In this document: positions 8,390 through 16,790 of the stretch, in pieces
Position numbering within the stretch: position 1 is the stretch's first letter
Layout: each line of letters opens with the position of its first letter
Origin: an uncultured Pelagibacteraceae bacterium
Lineage (GTDB): Bacteria; Pseudomonadota; Alphaproteobacteria; Pelagibacterales; Pelagibacteraceae
Assembly: GCA_902587735.1 (NCBI GenBank)
Contig: CACIML010000003.1
Coordinates: forward strand, 1 to 59,158
DNA length: 59,158 nucleotides
Direction: 5' to 3'
Program-made: the position numbers and the translations under genes
The notes under the pieces: model-generated
Database searches by the model: none
What the model was told of the DNA's origin: nothing
What the model saw: the letters and a program-made list of their open reading frames with translations, nothing else

Positions 8390-8812
8390 ATGATTAAAAT
8401 TTATACTGATGGATCATGTTTAGGAAATCCAGGTAATGGTGGATGGGCTGCAATAATTATTAAAGATGGAAAAAAAACCAAGATAAAAGGAAGTAAAAAA
8501 AATACTACTAATAACCAAATGGAGCTTATGGCTCCTATAAAAGCTTTAAAAAAAATTTCAAAAGGCACTAAAGTTCAAATTTTCACAGACTCTAAATATG
8601 TAAAGTCAGGAATAACAGAATGGATCCATAATTGGAAAAAAAATGGATGGAAAACTGCAAACAAACAAAAAGTTAAAAATAAAGAACTTTGGACAGAGTT
8701 AGATCTTTTAACTAATGAATTGGAAATAAGTTGGAGTTGGGTAAAAGCACACTCAACTGATAAATTAAATAATGAAGTAGATCTGATAGCTAAAGAATCA
8801 GCAAATTTATAA
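8390..8812 (+). CDS. rnhA: Ribonuclease HI
   Basis: Removes RNA from RNA-DNA hybrids. The 140-residue sequence shows the four catalytic acidic residues: D in YTDGSCLGNPG (about 7), E in NNQMELMA (about 45), D in FTDSKYV (about 67), and D in NEVDLIAKE near the C-terminus, with WVKAHS before it. It terminates the ispH-thrB-rnhA unit and is followed by a GC-rich hairpin shared with the convergent thrC. Confidence 0.97.
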   Translation: MIKIYTDGSCLGNPGNGGWAAIIIKDGKKTKIKGSKKNTTNNQMELMAPIKALKKISKGTKVQIFTDSKYVKSGITEWIHNWKKNGWKTANKQKVKNKELWTELDLLTNELEISWSWVKAHSTDKLNNEVDLIAKESANL

Positions 8813-8814
8813 TC

Positions 8815-8839
8815 GGGGTACCTGGCAACAGAACGCCCC
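8815..8839. terminator. Bidirectional terminator-like hairpin between rnhA and thrC
   Basis: GGGG at 8815-8818 pairs with CCCC at 8836-8839, and an inner CTG/CAG pairing tightens the loop. It begins 3 bases after the rnhA stop and ends 1 base before the thrC stop codon on the other strand. In AT-rich DNA this GC island is conspicuous. The following T-tract is short and interrupted on both sides, so efficiency is uncertain. Confidence 0.6.
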
Positions 8840-8840
8840 T

Positions 8841-10208
8841 TTAGATTTTGCTTTTAACAAAGTTTTTTACATCATCATTATTATTTTTTAATACTTGAAA
8901 ATTTTCTTTTTTATCAAGCACATGCTGAAGTTCCTCGGGTAATTTTTCATGCTTATTTATTGCATTTTTTGTAGCTTCTGGAAATTTACATGGGTGTGCT
9001 GTTGATAAAACTACACAATCATTAAAAGATAGTTTTTTTGCAGCCCCTACTCCAACCGCTGTATGAGGATCTAATATGATATTATTTTCTTCAAAATTTT
9101 TTTTAATAATTTCTAAAGTTTCTTGTTCATTACAACTTTCAGATAAAAAATCCTTTTGAATTATATCTAAATTGTTCTTTTCAATTTGATAAGAATTTTG
9201 CTTAACTTTTTTCATAATTTCTGCTGTTTTTTCAGAGTCGGAATTATTTATATAGTAAATTAATCTTTCAAAGTTGCTTGCTAATTGAATATCCATACTA
9301 GGTGACAATGTTTCTTTTACTTCTCTTGATACATAATCTCCTTTTGAAATCGCTCTATGCAAAATATCGTTTTCGTTTGTTGCAACAATTAGTTTATCTA
9401 TTGGTAATCCCATTTTCTTTGAAAGATAACCTGCAAAGACATCGCCAAAGTTTCCTGTTGGAACTGAAAATGAAATAGTTTCTTTATCTAATTTAAAATA
9501 TGAATAAAAATAATAGACTGTTTGAGCAATAATTCTTACCCAGTTAATTGAATTTACACCTGACATATTTATAGATTTAGAAAATTCTAAGTCAGAAAAC
9601 ATTTGTTTTACAATATTTTGGCAATCATCAAAGTTTCCTTCTATTGCAATATTGAAAACATTTTTTTCATCAACAGTTGTCATCAATTTTCTTTGAACAG
9701 AAGAAATTCTATTATTCGGATGCAAAACAAAAATATTTAAATTGGATTTTCCTTTAATTGCATTAATGGCTGCTGCACCTGTGTCTCCAGAAGTTGCAAC
9801 AACTATATTTATTTTTTTATTATTTTTACTTAAATAATACTCATACAAATTTCCAATAAACTGCATTGCAACATCTTTAAAAGCTAATGTTGGTCCATGA
9901 AACAATTCTAGTAATTTTAGTTCTCCAACGCTTGAAAGTTTAACAACCTCTTTTTCTCTAAATGTTGAATATGATTTACTAACTAAAGATAAAAGTTCAT
10001 CTCTTGATATAAAATCTGATGAAAATTGATTTATTATTTCTGTAGATAATTCGTTATAATTTAAATTTTTAAGCTCTGATAATTCTTCAGTGTTATATTT
10101 TTTTAATAATTTTGGTATATAAAGACCTCCATCATCAGCCAAGCCTTTTATAAAAACATCTTCAAAATTATATTCTTTTGAATTATCTCTAGTGCTTACA
10201 TATCTCAT
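8841..10208 (-). CDS. thrC: Threonine synthase
   Basis: PLP enzyme converting O-phosphohomoserine to threonine. The 455-residue sequence begins MRYVSTRD, and the PLP lysine lies in GPTLAFKDVAMQ near residue 110. The phosphate-binding loop is VATSGDTGAAA, and SVPTGNFGDVFAGY and GVGAAKK follow. Length matches the long bacterial ThrC class. It is convergent with rnhA and lies 41 bp downstream of ctaB on the same strand, so it may share the oxidase transcript. Its proximity to thrB suggests an ancestral threonine cluster. Confidence 0.96.
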   Translation of the reverse strand: MRYVSTRDNSKEYNFEDVFIKGLADDGGLYIPKLLKKYNTEELSELKNLNYNELSTEIINQFSSDFISRDELLSLVSKSYSTFREKEVVKLSSVGELKLLELFHGPTLAFKDVAMQFIGNLYEYYLSKNNKKINIVVATSGDTGAAAINAIKGKSNLNIFVLHPNNRISSVQRKLMTTVDEKNVFNIAIEGNFDDCQNIVKQMFSDLEFSKSINMSGVNSINWVRIIAQTVYYFYSYFKLDKETISFSVPTGNFGDVFAGYLSKKMGLPIDKLIVATNENDILHRAISKGDYVSREVKETLSPSMDIQLASNFERLIYYINNSDSEKTAEIMKKVKQNSYQIEKNNLDIIQKDFLSESCNEQETLEIIKKNFEENNIILDPHTAVGVGAAKKLSFNDCVVLSTAHPCKFPEATKNAINKHEKLPEELQHVLDKKENFQVLKNNNDDVKNFVKSKI

Positions 10209-10249
10209 GGATTTTTTTTACCATTTTCTATTAAAATAAATATAATTAT

Positions 10250-11164
10250 TTATCTTATAATCTGGTCTATCAAAAATAAAACAAATAGTAAAAATAAGTA
10301 AAAAATTGAGTAAGAAAATACCTTTTTAGCCTTCTTTATTTCAAATTTATTTTTTTTGAATTTAAGAAGATCGTAGCAAACATAATTATAGTAAAAAGTA
10401 AGCATTAAAGAGACAATCAAATATATTTCACCTGCAAAACCAATATAATAAGGAATTATAACTATAGGCAACATTATCAATGAATAAATAAAAATATTTT
10501 TTTTCGTTTCTTCAACGCCATTAGTTATCGGCAGCATAGGAATTTTTGCTTTTTCGTAATCATTAGCTTTATAAAGACTTAGTGCCCAAAAATGTGAGGG
10601 TGTCCAAAAAAATATAATTAAGAAAAATGTAATTGGTTCAAATGTTAAAGAGTTTGTAGCAATAGTCCAGCCTATGACTGGCGGTAAAGCTCCTGAAGCA
10701 CCTCCAATAACTATATTTTGTGGAGTCTTTCTTTTTAACCAAATCGTATAAACAAAAACATAAAAAGCAATAGTTGCAAACAACAGAATTGATGAAATAA
10801 GATTTGAAAAAAAATATAACCCTGTAATTGATAGTATAGATAATATTATTCCAAATATTAATGCATGTTCTCTATTAATTTTTCCAGTTGGAATTGGTCT
10901 TAAACAAGTTCTGGTCATTAACTTATCCAGATCAGCCTCGTACCACATGTTAAGAGCTCCCGCGGCCCCTGCACCAATTGTAACAAAGAAAATTCCAATT
11001 ATTGCATCAAATAAAGAAATAGTATTTGGGGCAGTTAACAAACCTACTGCACACGTAAAAATAACCAAAGACATCACCCTTGGTTTCATTAATAATAATA
11101 ATGATTTTATGTAATCGTTTGAATTTAATAGAGTGATTTTTTTTTTAATTATATTGTCAGGCAA
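10250..11164 (-). CDS. ctaB: Protoheme IX farnesyltransferase (heme O synthase)
   Basis: Adds a farnesyl tail to heme B to give heme O, precursor of the heme A used by the adjacent oxidase. The 304-residue polytopic protein has the prenyltransferase motif NMWYEADLDKLMTRT (N-x3-D-x2-D type) near residue 90, the downstream RPIPTGKI, and about eight hydrophobic helices. It is separated by 2 bp from the small gene upstream and is part of the leftward cox unit. Heme A synthase (ctaA) is not in the window. Confidence 0.96.
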   Translation of the reverse strand: MPDNIIKKKITLLNSNDYIKSLLLLMKPRVMSLVIFTCAVGLLTAPNTISLFDAIIGIFFVTIGAGAAGALNMWYEADLDKLMTRTCLRPIPTGKINREHALIFGIILSILSITGLYFFSNLISSILLFATIAFYVFVYTIWLKRKTPQNIVIGGASGALPPVIGWTIATNSLTFEPITFFLIIFFWTPSHFWALSLYKANDYEKAKIPMLPITNGVEETKKNIFIYSLIMLPIVIIPYYIGFAGEIYLIVSLMLTFYYNYVCYDLLKFKKNKFEIKKAKKVFSYSIFYLFLLFVLFLIDQIIR

Positions 11165-11166
11165 AA

Positions 11167-11430
11167 TTATTCTACGTTTATTGAGATGAATATAACTAAC
11201 AGTATAAATCCAACTATAAGAATATGATTACCTAAATCAAAAAATCCTACTTGTTTATTTTTTTTATCAATTAATTTTCTATGTAAAGGCGAGTTGTCAT
11301 AAGGATTAATTTTGATATTTGATTTTTGTTCCTCTTGGTTTACAACTCTAATTGAAACACCAAGCCAAGTTAAATAAATAAACAGAAAGAAGAAAATTAA
11401 AGCTCCAGCAAGTATAGTATAACCATCCAT
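11167..11430 (-). CDS. Small two-helix membrane protein in the cox cluster
   Basis: An 87-residue protein I cannot assign to a named family. It has an N-terminal hydrophobic helix (about 4-26), a charged central stretch with NPYDNSPLHRKLIDKK, and a second helix (about 66-84). It sits between the subunit IV-like gene and ctaB with spacers of 6 and 2 bp, so it is almost certainly co-expressed with the oxidase. A role as an accessory subunit or assembly factor is inference from position only. Confidence 0.7.
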   Translation of the reverse strand: MDGYTILAGALIFFFLFIYLTWLGVSIRVVNQEEQKSNIKINPYDNSPLHRKLIDKKNKQVGFFDLGNHILIVGFILLVIFISINVE

Positions 11431-11436
11431 ATTTTA

Positions 11437-11772
11437 TTAGCCTCCCCCTACAAAAAAATAAAAAAGTCTTGAAAAGAGTGTATATTTGCCTTCTGCAACC
11501 ATCAAGCCAACAAAGCATGCGATTGCTGTCATTGGCCATAAAAGAACATTAACAAGAGCATAACGTTCCCAATATAAATGCATAAAAAAAGCCATAATTA
11601 ATCCTGCTTTTAAAAACATAAAAAATAAAATTAAAGACCATCTAAGTAATCCTTGAAATTGATACCAATCGACCATGTATGAAAAGAAACTTAAAACAAA
11701 TAGTAGTCCCCATATCCAAAGATATATTCCTATCTTATGTGTTGTTGTTTGTTCTTTTTTTATCTCATCCAT
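11437..11772 (-). CDS. Cytochrome c oxidase subunit IV-like protein
   Basis: A 111-residue protein with three hydrophobic helices resembling prokaryotic subunit IV (CyoD/CtaF-like): LWIWGLLFVLSFFSYMVD, LRWSLILFFMFLKAGLIMAFFMHL with the typical K-A-x3-A-x-F-M-H-L signature, and a third helix. The C-terminus ends in glycines. It follows the subunit III gene by 11 bp. Subunit IV stabilises the subunit I-III contact in bacterial heme-copper oxidases. Confidence 0.82.
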   Translation of the reverse strand: MDEIKKEQTTTHKIGIYLWIWGLLFVLSFFSYMVDWYQFQGLLRWSLILFFMFLKAGLIMAFFMHLYWERYALVNVLLWPMTAIACFVGLMVAEGKYTLFSRLFYFFVGGG

Positions 11773-11783
11773 AATTATTTAAT

Positions 11784-12497
11784 TTACCACAAATAAAAAA
11801 ATGCAAAAATAAATACCCATACTAAATCTACAAAGTGCCAATATAAACCAAGTATTTCAATTTCTACATAATCACCTTTCATTGTTGTAAACCATCCTCT
11901 TTTTCCTTCATCATAGTGGCCCGCAAAAGTTTTATAAGCGTAAATAAATAAGAAAATTACACCAATTGAGACATGGGTTCCATGAAACCCAGTAATCATG
12001 AAAAAAAATGAACCAAATTGCGCTGCTCCAAAAGGATTTTCCCAAGGTCTAACACCTTCATGAATTAATTTTGACCACTCAAAAACTTGCATTCCAACAA
12101 AAGTAAGTCCACCTAAAGCCGTAGCTATTATTAACCAGCCACACATTTTTCTATTTCTTTCGTAGCCATACTTAACTGCTAACGCCATGGTTCCACTACT
12201 TGTAATCAATACAAATGTCATTATGGCAATCAATAGTAATGGAACAGGTACTCCAAATGCGTTTAAAGCAAATACTTCGCTTGGATTTGGCCATTCTACT
12301 GGCGTTGATGCTCTACCTTTCATGTATGAAATTAGAAAACAACTAAATATAAATGTGTCACTTAACAAAAAAATCCACATCATTGCCTTACCCCAGTGTA
12401 CGCCTTTAAACATAGTTTGGTCAGAAGCAGTGTCTGCTGCCATTCCGCTATATCCAGGTTTAAATTTGTAGCCTTCTATTTTTGGATCAGACGACAT
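11784..12497 (-). CDS. coxC: Cytochrome c oxidase subunit III
   Basis: A 237-residue polytopic protein with the subunit III signatures: KAMMWIFLLSDTFIFSCFLISY near the start, FFFMITGFHGTHVSIGVIFL near 165-185, and a C-terminal GLYWHFVDLVWVFIFAFFYLW, whose YWHFVD is diagnostic. It lies 12 bp downstream of coxA in the same direction. Subunit III supports proton uptake and prevents turnover inactivation. A second, more diverged subunit III-like gene lies at 15494-16174. Confidence 0.94.
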   Translation of the reverse strand: MSSDPKIEGYKFKPGYSGMAADTASDQTMFKGVHWGKAMMWIFLLSDTFIFSCFLISYMKGRASTPVEWPNPSEVFALNAFGVPVPLLLIAIMTFVLITSSGTMALAVKYGYERNRKMCGWLIIATALGGLTFVGMQVFEWSKLIHEGVRPWENPFGAAQFGSFFFMITGFHGTHVSIGVIFLFIYAYKTFAGHYDEGKRGWFTTMKGDYVEIEILGLYWHFVDLVWVFIFAFFYLW

Positions 12498-12509
12498 AAT
12501 ATTTTTTCT

Positions 12510-14348
12510 TTATGTTTTTTCTACCTCAGTTTCAACAACTTCACTTGGTGGTGTTGTTTGAGGTATAAAATCTTCTTTTGCTCCAGGAACACTAAAATCA
12601 TAAGGCCATCTGTAAACTACTGGAAGTTTATCACCCCAATTACCATGTTCGGGAGGCACTGAAGGTGTAAGCCATTCTAGTGAATTTGCTTGCCAAGGAT
12701 TTTTTCCTGCGGGTTTTCCCATTTTTAAACTTACAACTATATTGTAAATCAAAATAAACTGTGCAGCACCAACTATAAAAGCAGCTGTACTTATAAATTC
12801 ATTCATTCCGACTGCCGAAGTTATGTATGGACTGTCATACATTTCAAAATATCTTCTTGGCACTCCAATGAATCCCAAATAATGCATAGGAAAATAAATA
12901 GAGTATGCTCCTAAAAATGTAATCCAAAAATGCCATTTTCCCAATTTTTCACTTAACATTCTTCCAGCAACTAAAGGGAACCAATGATAGACCGCTCCCA
13001 TAATTACCATTAGAGGTGCAATGCCCATGACCATATGAAAATGAGCAACAACAAAATATGTATCAGATAACGGAACATCAACAGTAACATTTCCTAAAAA
13101 AATTCCAGTAATACCACCATTTACAAAAGTGACTATAAAACCAAGGCACCACAGCATTACAGTATTCATTCTAATATTTCCTCTCCAAAGAGTTAAAATC
13201 CAATTATAGACCTTCATGGCAGTTGGAACTGCTATGATAAGTGTTGTGGTTGCAAAGAAAAAACCAAACCAAGGATGCATTCCGCTGACATACATATGGT
13301 GTGCCCAAACAAAAAAGCTTAGAGCTCCTATGACAACGATTGCCCAAACCATCATTCTATATCCAAAAATATTTTTTCTTGAATGAACTGAGATTAAATC
13401 TGAAACTATTCCAAAGGCAGGCAAAGCAACAATATAAACTTCGGGATGACCAAAAAACCAAAACAAATGTTGGAAAAGAATAGGAGTTCCTCCGCCATAC
13501 TCTAAAACTTCCCCGGCTTTCAAAATTGTTGGCATAAAGAAACTTGTTGCAAGCACTTTATCTAAAGTCATCATTAGTGCACTTACTAATAATGCTGGGA
13601 AAGCTAACATTGCTAAAACAGTTGCCGTAAAAATGCCCCAGACCGTTAAAGGCATTCTCATTAACGTCATTCCTCTAGTACGAGCTTGTAAAATTGTAAT
13701 TAAATAATTTAGTCCACCCATAGTAAACCCAGCTACAAATAAAATTAAAGATACACACATTAAAATTATTCCCATACCTGATCCTGGAGTTCCTTCTAAA
13801 ATTGCCTGGGGAGGATAAAGAGTCCAGCCTGATCCTGTTGGCCCACCTGGAACAAAAAAACTTGCTAATAAAACTCCTACAGCAACAAAGAACATCCAAA
13901 AACTTACCATATTAACATAAGGAAAAACCATATCTCTTGCACCCGTCATTAATGGAATTAAATAATTACCAAATCCTCCAAGAAAGAGTGCAGTTAAAAA
14001 ATAAACTACCATTATCATTCCATGCATAGTAACAAACTGATAATAATGTTCTGCAGTCATGAAGCCAGCTGCTCCTGGGAAACCCAACTGTAAACGCATT
14101 AGCCAAGAAAGAATGAGTCCAATTATACCTGTAAAGGTTGCCAAAAGAAAATATTGCACTCCTATAACTTTAGCATCCTGACAAAAAACCCATTTAGTAA
14201 TAAAGGTGTGACCATGATATAAATCCTGATCAGATAATTCTGCAGGTCTTACATAATCAATGTCAGGTGCAACTCCTGTTTCTCCACCAGAAATAGTTTC
14301 TGAGGATTGTGCTTGTATTGTTTTATTTTCGTTAAAATCTTCTGACAT
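12510..14348 (-). CDS. coxA: Cytochrome c oxidase subunit I
   Basis: Catalytic heme-copper subunit, 612 residues with about 12 helices. Visible are the heme ligand region TMHGMIMVVYF, the D-channel stretch NYLIPLMTGARDMVFP, the CuB/Tyr motif FGHPEVYIVALPAFGIVS with the His-Tyr crosslink pair, HH in FVWAHHMYVSGMHP, the K-channel AVPTAMKVYNW, and the C-terminal heme ligands in YFVVAHFHMVMG. HPEVY indicates an A-type proton-pumping oxidase. An N-terminal extension of about 45 polar residues precedes the first helix. The gene lies between coxB and coxC. Confidence 0.97.
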   Translation of the reverse strand: MSEDFNENKTIQAQSSETISGGETGVAPDIDYVRPAELSDQDLYHGHTFITKWVFCQDAKVIGVQYFLLATFTGIIGLILSWLMRLQLGFPGAAGFMTAEHYYQFVTMHGMIMVVYFLTALFLGGFGNYLIPLMTGARDMVFPYVNMVSFWMFFVAVGVLLASFFVPGGPTGSGWTLYPPQAILEGTPGSGMGIILMCVSLILFVAGFTMGGLNYLITILQARTRGMTLMRMPLTVWGIFTATVLAMLAFPALLVSALMMTLDKVLATSFFMPTILKAGEVLEYGGGTPILFQHLFWFFGHPEVYIVALPAFGIVSDLISVHSRKNIFGYRMMVWAIVVIGALSFFVWAHHMYVSGMHPWFGFFFATTTLIIAVPTAMKVYNWILTLWRGNIRMNTVMLWCLGFIVTFVNGGITGIFLGNVTVDVPLSDTYFVVAHFHMVMGIAPLMVIMGAVYHWFPLVAGRMLSEKLGKWHFWITFLGAYSIYFPMHYLGFIGVPRRYFEMYDSPYITSAVGMNEFISTAAFIVGAAQFILIYNIVVSLKMGKPAGKNPWQANSLEWLTPSVPPEHGNWGDKLPVVYRWPYDFSVPGAKEDFIPQTTPPSEVVETEVEKT

Positions 14349-14386
14349 AAATTTCTTTTATATATGTTTTTTTTTAATCATTTAAA

Positions 14387-15265
14387 TTATTTCTTTGCCA
14401 ATTTTGTCTCACTAAATTCTATTATTTTTTGTCTCGCAATTAAATCTGAAAAAGTCTCCTGTTCATTGATCCAATTCTTGTAATCTTCGTCGCTTTTAAC
14501 AAAAACTCTTCCTCTCATAGCATAATGTCCAACTCCACAATATTCAGCACACAAAACTTCATATTCTCCAATTTTATTAGGTTCGAACCAATAATAAGTT
14601 ATAGTGCCTGGAACGGCATCCATTTTTGCTCTAAATTGAGGTACGTACCAATTGTGCAGTACGTCAACTGATCTTAATAAAATTTTTACGGGCCTATTAT
14701 TTTTTAAATGTAATACATCACTTTGTATTAAAACATCATCTCTACCATTTGTGTCTTCTAAAATTATTCCAAAAGGATTGTTGTCATTTATGTTTTCTAC
14801 TTTAGTACTACCTAATTTCCCATCTTCGCCAGGTAATCTATATTGCCATCCCCACTGCCAAGCCATAACATCAATGCTAATTGCATTTTTTGGAACATTA
14901 ATATATTGATTCCAAACAATAAGTCCTGGAGCTAAAAGTGCTGCCACTCCTAAAGTAGTCGCCCATGTAAGTATTTTTTCTAATTTTTTATCTTCCGGTT
15001 TATATTCTGCCTTACGTCCTTCTTTGTATGAAAATTTAAATACGCAGTAGACCATAAAAAGACAGACCGCTACAAAAACTCCTCCTCCAACCCAAAATGT
15101 TAAAGTAATAGTGTCATCCATAGCTCCCCAATTTGACGCTATATCAGTCCAATACCATGGGGTAAAAATATGGAACAATATTGATCCAACTATGACTGCC
15201 AAAAAGATAAATCCAACATGCATAGAAAAACTTATAAAAGAAATATGTATATAATCTAGAGACAA
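14387..15265 (-). CDS. coxB: Cytochrome c oxidase subunit II
   Basis: Subunit II accepts electrons from cytochrome c through CuA. The 292-residue sequence has two N-terminal helices (about 12-35 and 52-78), the aromatic electron-entry patch WQWGWQYR, and the complete CuA motif C239-A-E-Y-C243-x3-H247-x2-M250 with the upstream ligand in DVLHNWYVP. No fused C-terminal cytochrome c domain is present, so this is an aa3 rather than caa3 enzyme. No cleavable signal is obvious. It is first in the leftward cluster, 44 bp from a divergent small gene. Confidence 0.96.
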   Translation of the reverse strand: MSLDYIHISFISFSMHVGFIFLAVIVGSILFHIFTPWYWTDIASNWGAMDDTITLTFWVGGGVFVAVCLFMVYCVFKFSYKEGRKAEYKPEDKKLEKILTWATTLGVAALLAPGLIVWNQYINVPKNAISIDVMAWQWGWQYRLPGEDGKLGSTKVENINDNNPFGIILEDTNGRDDVLIQSDVLHLKNNRPVKILLRSVDVLHNWYVPQFRAKMDAVPGTITYYWFEPNKIGEYEVLCAEYCGVGHYAMRGRVFVKSDEDYKNWINEQETFSDLIARQKIIEFSETKLAKK

Positions 15266-15309
15266 AATGTCTTAAAAAAACCTTAAATTAGCATGTATAT
15301 TCAGGAAAT

Positions 15310-15501
15310 ATGCTAGGTAAATTTGGAATATTGGTAGCCATACTTGTCATGGTATTGCTTTTCTATTTCGTTATATCTTTCGGAGCAGGATTATTTTCAA
15401 AAGATGAGAAAAAACCAGAAATTAAAAGATACTTAAAATCAGTAAATATACTATTAGTTCTAATTGCTATAGTTGGCGCTATTCTAGTTCTTTTTATGTA
15501 A
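15310..15501 (+). CDS. Small two-helix membrane protein
   Basis: A 63-residue protein of two hydrophobic helices (about 6-28 and 44-62) joined by a charged loop, SKDEKKPEIKRY. I do not recognise the family. It starts divergently from coxB and ends with an 8-base overlap against the convergent subunit III-like gene, so it lies wholly inside the oxidase locus. An AGGA box just upstream of the ATG supports translation. It is too short for SecG and lacks its motifs. Confidence 0.6.
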   Translation: MLGKFGILVAILVMVLLFYFVISFGAGLFSKDEKKPEIKRYLKSVNILLVLIAIVGAILVLFM

Positions 15502-16174
15502 GTATTGTTTTACACCAAGCAATAAAAGCATCGTTAAAAACATAAATAGTTGAGAAAAAAATTAACCATACAATTAATAAAAATGTCCAATATAAAGATA
15601 ATGCTGATATGTTTTTCTTTTGATTTATAATTTCACTCTGTTCTAATTTAAGAGTTTTTGAACAAACCTTTCCCCAAAAAAACAAACCTCCTAAAAGATG
15701 CAAACCATGTAATGCTGTAAAAATATAAAATGAAGAAAAATATGTATTTGTATGAACAAATTTTTCATCTTGCATTAATTGATACCAAAAAAAGATTTGA
15801 CCAAATAAAAATAAATAGCTTAACCCTCCAACAAGGATTAAATTTTTTTTAATCTGAGTTGTGTTATTTTTATTTAAATCTTTTGTAATTTTGCTGAAAA
15901 AATAAGTTACAAAAAATAAAACAATTGTATTAATCCATAATAAATTTGGTTTAAACAAAAACTTTGTATCTTGTTCTGGGGGCATTGTATAAAGGTAACC
16001 AGTAAGAATTAAACTAAATAACACTGTGCTTAGACCAAAAATAACTATAACTGCTGAAGTTTGCATTGATAAATTAAAAGTCTTGCCTGAATGATAAGTG
16101 TCAATAGCTGCTTGTTCTTTTTCCCAAGGTTTTTCTGCTAGTGTGCCAAAAAGTTTCTTAATAAAATTCGACAT
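15494..16174 (-). CDS. Second heme-copper oxidase subunit III-like protein
   Basis: A 226-residue polytopic protein with the subunit III hallmark TALHGLHLLGGLFFW and a C-terminal YWTFLLIVWLIFFSTIYVF resembling the YWHFVDxVW end of CoxC, but with the His and Asp changed. The first helix region carries the conserved SMQTSAVIVIFGLST. The start at 16174 (MSNFIKKLF) is chosen because the in-frame ATG at 16276 lies within the divergent SCO1 gene. It could be an alternative subunit III or an assembly paralogue. Its pairing with sco1 favours a link to copper delivery or a second oxidase form. Confidence 0.78.
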   Translation of the reverse strand: MSNFIKKLFGTLAEKPWEKEQAAIDTYHSGKTFNLSMQTSAVIVIFGLSTVLFSLILTGYLYTMPPEQDTKFLFKPNLLWINTIVLFFVTYFFSKITKDLNKNNTTQIKKNLILVGGLSYLFLFGQIFFWYQLMQDEKFVHTNTYFSSFYIFTALHGLHLLGGLFFWGKVCSKTLKLEQSEIINQKKNISALSLYWTFLLIVWLIFFSTIYVFNDAFIAWCKTILT

Positions 16175-16205
16175 AAATATATGATAAGAATATAAACATT
16201 TAATT

Positions 16206-16790
16206 ATGAAATTAAAGACATCATTAATAATATTAGGTGGATGCTTTGGGATTTTTTTATTTATAATGTTACCCATAATCCTTTCAATGCAAGATAAAAA
16301 AGAAGATTATGTCGCATCAATAAAAGGATCGGAATTTTCATTAAACGATGTTAATAACAATGTAGTAACTGAAAAATCTTTTCAAGGGCCTGCTACGGCC
16401 TTGTTTTTTGGATTTACTCACTGCCCTGATGTGTGTCCAATGACTTTAAATAAACTAAGTATTATTTTAGAGAGATTAAAAAAAGAAAATAAATCTTTAA
16501 AAGTTTTTTTTATTAGTATTGATCCTGAAAGAGACACTCCTGAAATAATGAAAGATTATTTAAATTCTTTTGAAGGTAAATTTACAGGTATTACTGGAAA
16601 TCCAAAAAAAATATTTAAACTTTCACAATCATGGGGCATAGCTAGTCAAAAAATATTTTCAGAAGACGGAGAATATACTGTTAATCACAGCTCTCCAATT
16701 ATATTACTTAAGAATGGAAAATATGTTGATCGTATTACTCATAAAGATGACTTAAAAAGATCAATTAAAATAATTAAAAAATATTTATAA
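16206..16790 (+). CDS. sco1: SCO1/SenC copper chaperone
   Basis: A 194-residue membrane-anchored thioredoxin-fold protein that delivers or reduces copper for the CuA site of CoxB. It shows an N-terminal anchor (about 7-28), the copper motif FTHCPDVCPMT (CxxxC, near residue 75), SIDPERDTPE, and the third ligand His in VNHSSPI near the C-terminus. Start codons of this gene and the divergent subunit III-like gene are only 31 bp apart. Its 3' end overlaps rsmE convergently by 6 bases. Confidence 0.95.
   Translation: MKLKTSLIILGGCFGIFLFIMLPIILSMQDKKEDYVASIKGSEFSLNDVNNNVVTEKSFQGPATALFFGFTHCPDVCPMTLNKLSIILERLKKENKSLKVFFISIDPERDTPEIMKDYLNSFEGKFTGITGNPKKIFKLSQSWGIASQKIFSEDGEYTVNHSSPIILLKNGKYVDRITHKDDLKRSIKIIKKYL

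Noticed and set aside
8815..8839. Possible riboswitch between rnhA and thrC
   Set aside because: It lies between convergent stop codons, not before a gene start, and is short enough to be a terminator hairpin.
12187..12662. Open frames on the plus strand opposite coxC and coxA
   Set aside because: They are antisense shadows of clearly conserved oxidase genes and show no domain signature or ribosome site.
16174..16276. N-terminal extension of the second subunit III-like gene
   Set aside because: The extended start would overlap the sco1 coding region by 71 bases, and the added residues are polar and unlike the family; the ATG at 16174 is better placed.
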